Shown: positions 60,919 through 64,000 of the stretch, one piece after another
How the letters are laid out: every line of letters starts with the position of its first letter
How positions within the stretch are numbered: position 1 is the first letter of the stretch
NCBI RefSeq assembly: GCF_029633825.1
Contig: NZ_CP090640.1
Coordinates: 1,674,001 to 1,738,000 of the forward strand
DNA: 64,000 nt
Direction of reading: 5' to 3'
Source of the DNA: Burkholderia contaminans
GTDB taxonomy: Bacteria; Pseudomonadota; Gammaproteobacteria; Burkholderiales; Burkholderiaceae
Made by a program: the position numbers and the translations under genes
The notes under the pieces: generated by a model
Databases searched by the model: none
Told to the model about the DNA's origin: nothing
The model's input: the letters and a program-made list of their open reading frames with translations, nothing else

Positions 60919-61422
60919 ATGATTCTGATCGCAATGGGCGTGTCGGGCGCGGGCAAGTCGCTGATCGGCGAAATGCTGGCGGAACGCCTGTCGTGCAGCT
61001 ATACCGATGGCGACGCGTTTCACAGCGCGGCGAACAAGGAAAAGATGCACAACGGCATTCCGCTGACCGATGAAGACCGCTGGCCGTGGCTGCGCACGAT
61101 CCGCGCGGCCATCGAGGAAAAGCAGCGCGCGGGCGAAACGGCCGTGTTCACGTGCTCGTCGCTGAAGCGGTCGTACCGCGACGTGCTGCGCGGCACCGAC
61201 ACCGACGTGCGGTTCGTGTATCTGAAGGGCTCGTTCGAGGTGTTGCAGGAGCGCCTGAAGAGCCGCACCGGCCATTTCTTCGATCCGTCGCTGCTGAAGA
61301 GCCAGCTCGACACGCTCGAGGAGCCGGGCCCGGACGAAGCGATCGAGGTCAGCATCGAGCTGACGCCCGAACAGATCGTCGATCAGGTCATGCTGAAGAT
61401 CGGCATCGCGCAGCAGCACTGA
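60919..61422 (+). CDS. gntK: Gluconokinase
   Basis: A 167-residue P-loop kinase that converts gluconate to 6-phosphogluconate. It has Walker A GVSGAGKS (7-14), DGDAFHSAANKEKM, GIPLTDEDRWPWL and TCSSLKRSYRD, all typical of the GntK family. It directly follows the permease, and its product is the substrate of Edd upstream. Confidence 0.96.
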   Translation: MILIAMGVSGAGKSLIGEMLAERLSCSYTDGDAFHSAANKEKMHNGIPLTDEDRWPWLRTIRAAIEEKQRAGETAVFTCSSLKRSYRDVLRGTDTDVRFVYLKGSFEVLQERLKSRTGHFFDPSLLKSQLDTLEEPGPDEAIEVSIELTPEQIVDQVMLKIGIAQQH

Positions 61423-61446
61423 GCGCGGTTCGCGGCAATCGTCATG

Positions 61447-61472
61447 AAAAAGGCGCCTTCGGGCGCCTTTTT
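61447..61472. terminator. Bidirectional terminator after gntK
   Basis: AAAAAGGCGCC, a UUCG-type tetraloop and GGCGCCTTTTT form a compact strong hairpin between convergent gntK and the TetR gene. Confidence 0.92.
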
Positions 61473-61500
61473 CGTTGGCGGCTCGTCGGTCCCGAGCCGG

Positions 61501-62148
61501 TCACGCCGCGCGTGCCTGCTTCGCGATGCCGTCGAGCAGCACGTCGAGCATCGTGTCGTGCACGGCGGTCGGATCGAGCTGCGCATAGAGCGGGGCGGCC
61601 GCCTTGACGAGCGGATGCGCGGTGTCTGACAACGCTTCCATCTCCGCGAGCTCGACGTCGTTCGCGGCGCGCGTGAGGCCGCCGGCTTCGGCCGCGGCCA
61701 GCCCGATCACGCTCGCATACCAGCCGACGCATACCGACGGCAGTGCCGCGCGCGGGATGCCGGCGTCGGCCAGCGCGCGATGCACGGCCTCGATGTGCGC
61801 GAGATCGGCCGGCCCGGTACTCATGTGCCGCTGCAGCAGCGCGAACGCGGCCGGGTAGCGCAGCGCGAGCGCGCGGTACTGGCGGGCGAGGTCGCGCAGC
61901 CGTTCGCGCCACGGCAGCGCGGCATCGACCGGCACGAGCGAGCGCGACAGCGCATTCGCGATCGCCCGGCTCAGGCCTTCCTTCGACTTGAAGTGGTACA
62001 GCACGCTCATCGGGTCGCAGCCGATCGACTGCGCGAGCTTGCGCACGCTGAACGCGGCTTCGCCGACGTCTTCGAGCAGCGCGAGTGCGGCCGCGACGAT
62101 CGCATCCTTGTCGAGGCCGCGCGGGCCCTGGGCGGGTTTGTCTTTCAT
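61501..62148 (-). CDS. TetR-family transcriptional regulator
   Basis: A 215-residue repressor with an N-terminal TetR helix-turn-helix (AALALLEDVGEAAFSVRKLA, LYHFKSKEGLSRAIA) and a C-terminal ligand domain of the TetR_C type. It is divergent from the FAD oxidoreductase, and a perfect palindrome overlaps the promoters between them. It probably represses both genes until a ligand, perhaps the oxidoreductase substrate, is present. Confidence 0.88.
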   Translation of the reverse strand: MKDKPAQGPRGLDKDAIVAAALALLEDVGEAAFSVRKLAQSIGCDPMSVLYHFKSKEGLSRAIANALSRSLVPVDAALPWRERLRDLARQYRALALRYPAAFALLQRHMSTGPADLAHIEAVHRALADAGIPRAALPSVCVGWYASVIGLAAAEAGGLTRAANDVELAEMEALSDTAHPLVKAAAPLYAQLDPTAVHDTMLDVLLDGIAKQARAA

Positions 62149-62188
62149 CGATGCGGGCTGGCGTGTCGGTGCGACACCGGCTGTAAAC

Positions 62189-62218
62189 TTGACGAAAGCT
62201 TATTCTACACTGTAGAAT
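62189..62218 (+). promoter_or_regulatory. Promoter of the FAD oxidoreductase gene
   Basis: TTGACG (62189-62194), an 18-bp spacer and TAGAAT (62213-62218) form a sigma-70 promoter whose -10 lies inside the operator palindrome. Transcription would start near 62225, with a leader of about 200 nt. Confidence 0.6.
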
Positions 62219-62237
62219 TATTTCTGCGGTGTAGAAA
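62202..62237. promoter_or_regulatory. TetR operator pair
   Basis: ATTCTACACTGTAGAAT (62202-62218) is a perfect 17-bp palindrome. TTTCTGCGGTGTAGAAA (62221-62237) is a second copy with two mismatched positions. They are spaced 19 bp centre to centre, on nearly the same helix face, suiting two cooperating repressor dimers. The rest of the 62149-62424 gap contains no gene. Confidence 0.7.
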
Positions 62238-62424
62238 TTGGGTGTCCCGGCACCTTTCAATACGTGCTTTCGCACAGTCCGGGATCCAGGCGGCACGAGC
62301 GTGCCCGCCGTCAACACGGGCCATCGCGCCTCTTTTCTCGTTGACACCCATGTGGAACCGGCTGCCCCACCCGCGAAGCCAGAAGGCTCTTCGACAGGCG
62401 GCCTAAGACCATGCAAGTGCAATC

Positions 62425-63846
62425 ATGACTTCCGATAACACACCCCTGATCCAGGGCGAATCGCGTTTCGAACAAACGCAACTGAACATCGAAAAGGACA
62501 ACTGGAACTGGTGCGACCCGGCCCGCTACGACGGCGAGCGCCCGGCGAACTGGTACGAGGCGTCGCTGTCGCGTCACGCGAACAGCGCGCCGCTCGCGCA
62601 CGATGCCGTCTGTGACGTGCTCGTGATCGGCGCGGGCCTGCTAGGCGCGTCGGCCGCGCTGCATCTCGCGGAAGCGGGCGTCGACACGATCCTCGTCGAC
62701 AAGCATCACGTCGGCTCGGCCGCATCGGGCCGCAACGGCGGGCAACTGACACCCGGCCTCGCGCGCTGGGAAGCCGCCGACATGATCGACTACCTGTCGC
62801 ACGACGACGCGAAGCGGCTGTGGCGCTTTGCGTCGGCCGAATCGATGGACCTGATCGATGCGATCGGCGCACGTTACGCGCTCGAACTCGATCGCAAGCG
62901 CGGCCACATTACCGCGGCGGTCCACCCGGGCCACATGAGCGCGTTGCTGGACGGCGCGGATGCACGCCGCCATCTCGGCGACGCGGGCGTGACGCTCGTC
63001 GGCCGCCATCAGCTGCATGACGACTACGTGCGCTCGGCGCTGTACCACGGCGCGGCGATCGACGCGCTCGGCGGGCAGATTCATCCGCTCGCGCTGGTGC
63101 GCGGCCTCGTGCACGGCTTCCGGCTGAACGGCGGCGCGCTGTTCGAGGGCACCGAGGTGCTCGAGCTCGACGAGACACGGGAGGGCGTCGTCGCGACGAC
63201 GCCGGGCGGCACGATCACCGCGCGCCGCGGCGTCGTGCTCGCGCTGCACAACACGACGTTCCGGCTGCTCGACGAAGGCGCGGCGACCACGGTGCCGTTC
63301 TTTACCTACGTGAGCGTGACGGCGCCGCTGGACGTCGACGTCGCGACGCTGCTGCCGGCCGGCATGCCCGTGTACGACACGCAGTTCCAGATCGACTATT
63401 ACCGGCCGGTCCGCGGCAACCGCCTGCTGTTCGGCGGGCAGGGCACCGGCAGTTGCTGGGCGCAGCCGGACGTGAACGCGTACCTGCTCACGCGGCTGAA
63501 CACGGTGTTCCCGCAGCATGACGGCCGGTTCGCGCTCGACTACTGCTGGAGCGGCGTCAGCGACTTCACGCTGAACGGCGCGACCGACAGCCGCAAGACC
63601 GACGGCCGCGTGCCGATGTACATGGTGCAGGGCTGGAGCGGCCACGGCGTCGCGCAGACGGTGCGGATCGGCAAGGCGATCTGTGACGATTTCGTCGGAC
63701 GCAACGACGATTTCTCGATGCTGACCGGCATCGACCATCGCGCGATTCCGCTCGGCCGCCAGCTGTCGCCGATCGCGATTCCCGCCGCGAAGGCCGCGAT
63801 GAGCGTGATGAGTGCGCTGAATCCGGGGCGGATGATCTCGTTCTGA
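62425..63846 (+). CDS. FAD-dependent amine/amino-acid oxidoreductase (DAO family, PuuB/OrdL-like)
   Basis: A 473-residue flavoprotein. It has the FAD loop VLVIGAGLLGASAALHLAEA (GAGLLG at 69-74) and GSAASGRNGGQL (97-108), where the DAO group often binds FAD. A C-terminal GWSGHGVAQT closes the fold. It resembles gamma-glutamylputrescine oxidases and related amine oxidases; the substrate cannot be fixed. It is preceded by a divergent TetR gene and followed by a strong terminator, so it is monocistronic. Confidence 0.85.
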   Translation: MTSDNTPLIQGESRFEQTQLNIEKDNWNWCDPARYDGERPANWYEASLSRHANSAPLAHDAVCDVLVIGAGLLGASAALHLAEAGVDTILVDKHHVGSAASGRNGGQLTPGLARWEAADMIDYLSHDDAKRLWRFASAESMDLIDAIGARYALELDRKRGHITAAVHPGHMSALLDGADARRHLGDAGVTLVGRHQLHDDYVRSALYHGAAIDALGGQIHPLALVRGLVHGFRLNGGALFEGTEVLELDETREGVVATTPGGTITARRGVVLALHNTTFRLLDEGAATTVPFFTYVSVTAPLDVDVATLLPAGMPVYDTQFQIDYYRPVRGNRLLFGGQGTGSCWAQPDVNAYLLTRLNTVFPQHDGRFALDYCWSGVSDFTLNGATDSRKTDGRVPMYMVQGWSGHGVAQTVRIGKAICDDFVGRNDDFSMLTGIDHRAIPLGRQLSPIAIPAAKAAMSVMSALNPGRMISF

Positions 63847-63865
63847 CCGGACTGCGGCAGGCAAC

Positions 63866-63904
63866 AAAAAGCCCGATGCGAATCGCTTCGCATCGGGCTT
63901 TTTT
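63866..63904. terminator. Bidirectional terminator between the FAD oxidoreductase and purB
   Basis: AAAAAGCCCGATGCGAA and TTCGCATCGGGCTTTTTT pair over a long stem with A and T tracts on both sides, between convergent genes. Confidence 0.93.
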
Positions 63905-63924
63905 ACGTCAGGCGACGGCGGTGC

Positions 63925-64000
63925 TTACGCGATCCGCTTCGCGAGTTCGACGGCTTTGCCGATGTACGACGCCGGCGTCATCGCGAGCAGGCGGTCCTTC
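63925..64000 (-). CDS. purB: Adenylosuccinate lyase PurB, C-terminal end only
   Basis: The last 24 codons of a leftward gene that enters from the right edge, reading KDRLLAMTPASYIGKAVELA then KRIA and a TAA stop at 63925-63927. The MTPASYIGKA ending is typical of purB, which acts twice in purine synthesis. The call rests on this short tail alone. Confidence 0.7.
   Translation of the reverse strand, partial: KDRLLAMTPASYIGKAVELAKRIA

Overview
The window is a GC-rich (roughly two thirds G+C) stretch of betaproteobacterial chromosome. Gene content and protein sequence point to Burkholderia, most likely the cepacia complex. The evidence is the aroQ-accB-accC-prmA operon, the gap/tkt/speE neighbourhood, the dapB-exbB-exbD-leuS-lptE-holA-proA block, paired barnase/barstar genes and an Entner-Doudoroff/gluconate island. 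The many housekeeping genes suggest the main chromosome. No tRNA, rRNA, CRISPR array or prophage was seen. This identification is inference; no search was run.

Layout. (1) 1-5202: leftward operon of a nucleotidyltransferase-like protein, tlpA-like thioredoxin, aroQ, accB, accC, prmA and a zinc-ribbon protein (cut by the edge). (2) 5203-10940: rightward mpl, yqiA-like esterase, RNB ribonuclease, aroE and mtgA, mostly overlapping. (3) 11376-13468: secreted S10 carboxypeptidase-like lipoprotein and a small EF-hand protein. (4) 13818-22929: sugar-acid/aldose catabolism island with an IclR regulator, dgoK, dgoA, two SDR dehydrogenases, an AraFGH-type ABC importer and an aldose epimerase. (5) 22969-33382: pyrF, phosphorylcholine phosphatase, cinA-like gene, pgpA, thiL (frameshifted), maeB, a probable minus-strand sRNA, secreted barnase-like RNase with barstar, rsmE, a VOC protein and speE. 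(6) 33645-38206: tkt, gap and an IS110-family (IS1111-type) insertion sequence sitting exactly in the gap terminator. (7) 38210-41109: LysR regulator, gluconate 5-dehydrogenase-like SDR and L-idonate 5-dehydrogenase-like enzyme. (8) 41333-45236: GntR regulator, DctA-family transporter, allantoicase and ureidoglycolate lyase, with two matching operator palindromes. (9) 45407-55272: fur, bamE, dapB, exbB/exbD, leuS, lptE, holA, proA, hemJ. (10) 55379-61422: hexR, edd, eda, a 319-bp nested inverted-repeat element, a gluconate permease and gntK. (11) 61501-63846: TetR regulator and FAD amine oxidoreductase, then the C-terminus of purB.

How the parts work together. Region 10 is a complete gluconate route: GntP-family uptake, GntK phosphorylation, Edd and Eda to pyruvate and glyceraldehyde 3-phosphate, with HexR and two HexR-like boxes in the divergent promoter. 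Region 7 probably converts idonate and ketogluconate to gluconate. Region 4 has the end of a De Ley-Doudoroff-type galactonate route, but the lactonase and dehydratase are not in the window. Region 8 handles allantoate and ureidoglycolate from purines.

The most unusual items are: the insertion sequence, whose non-coding tail contains stretches matching its own target and end junction, as expected of a bridge/seek RNA; the nested cloverleaf repeat after eda; a minus-strand sRNA candidate with a CCUCCUU segment in its stem-loop; and three single-base frameshifts (one in thiL, two in bamE), each explained by one C missing from a CCC run.
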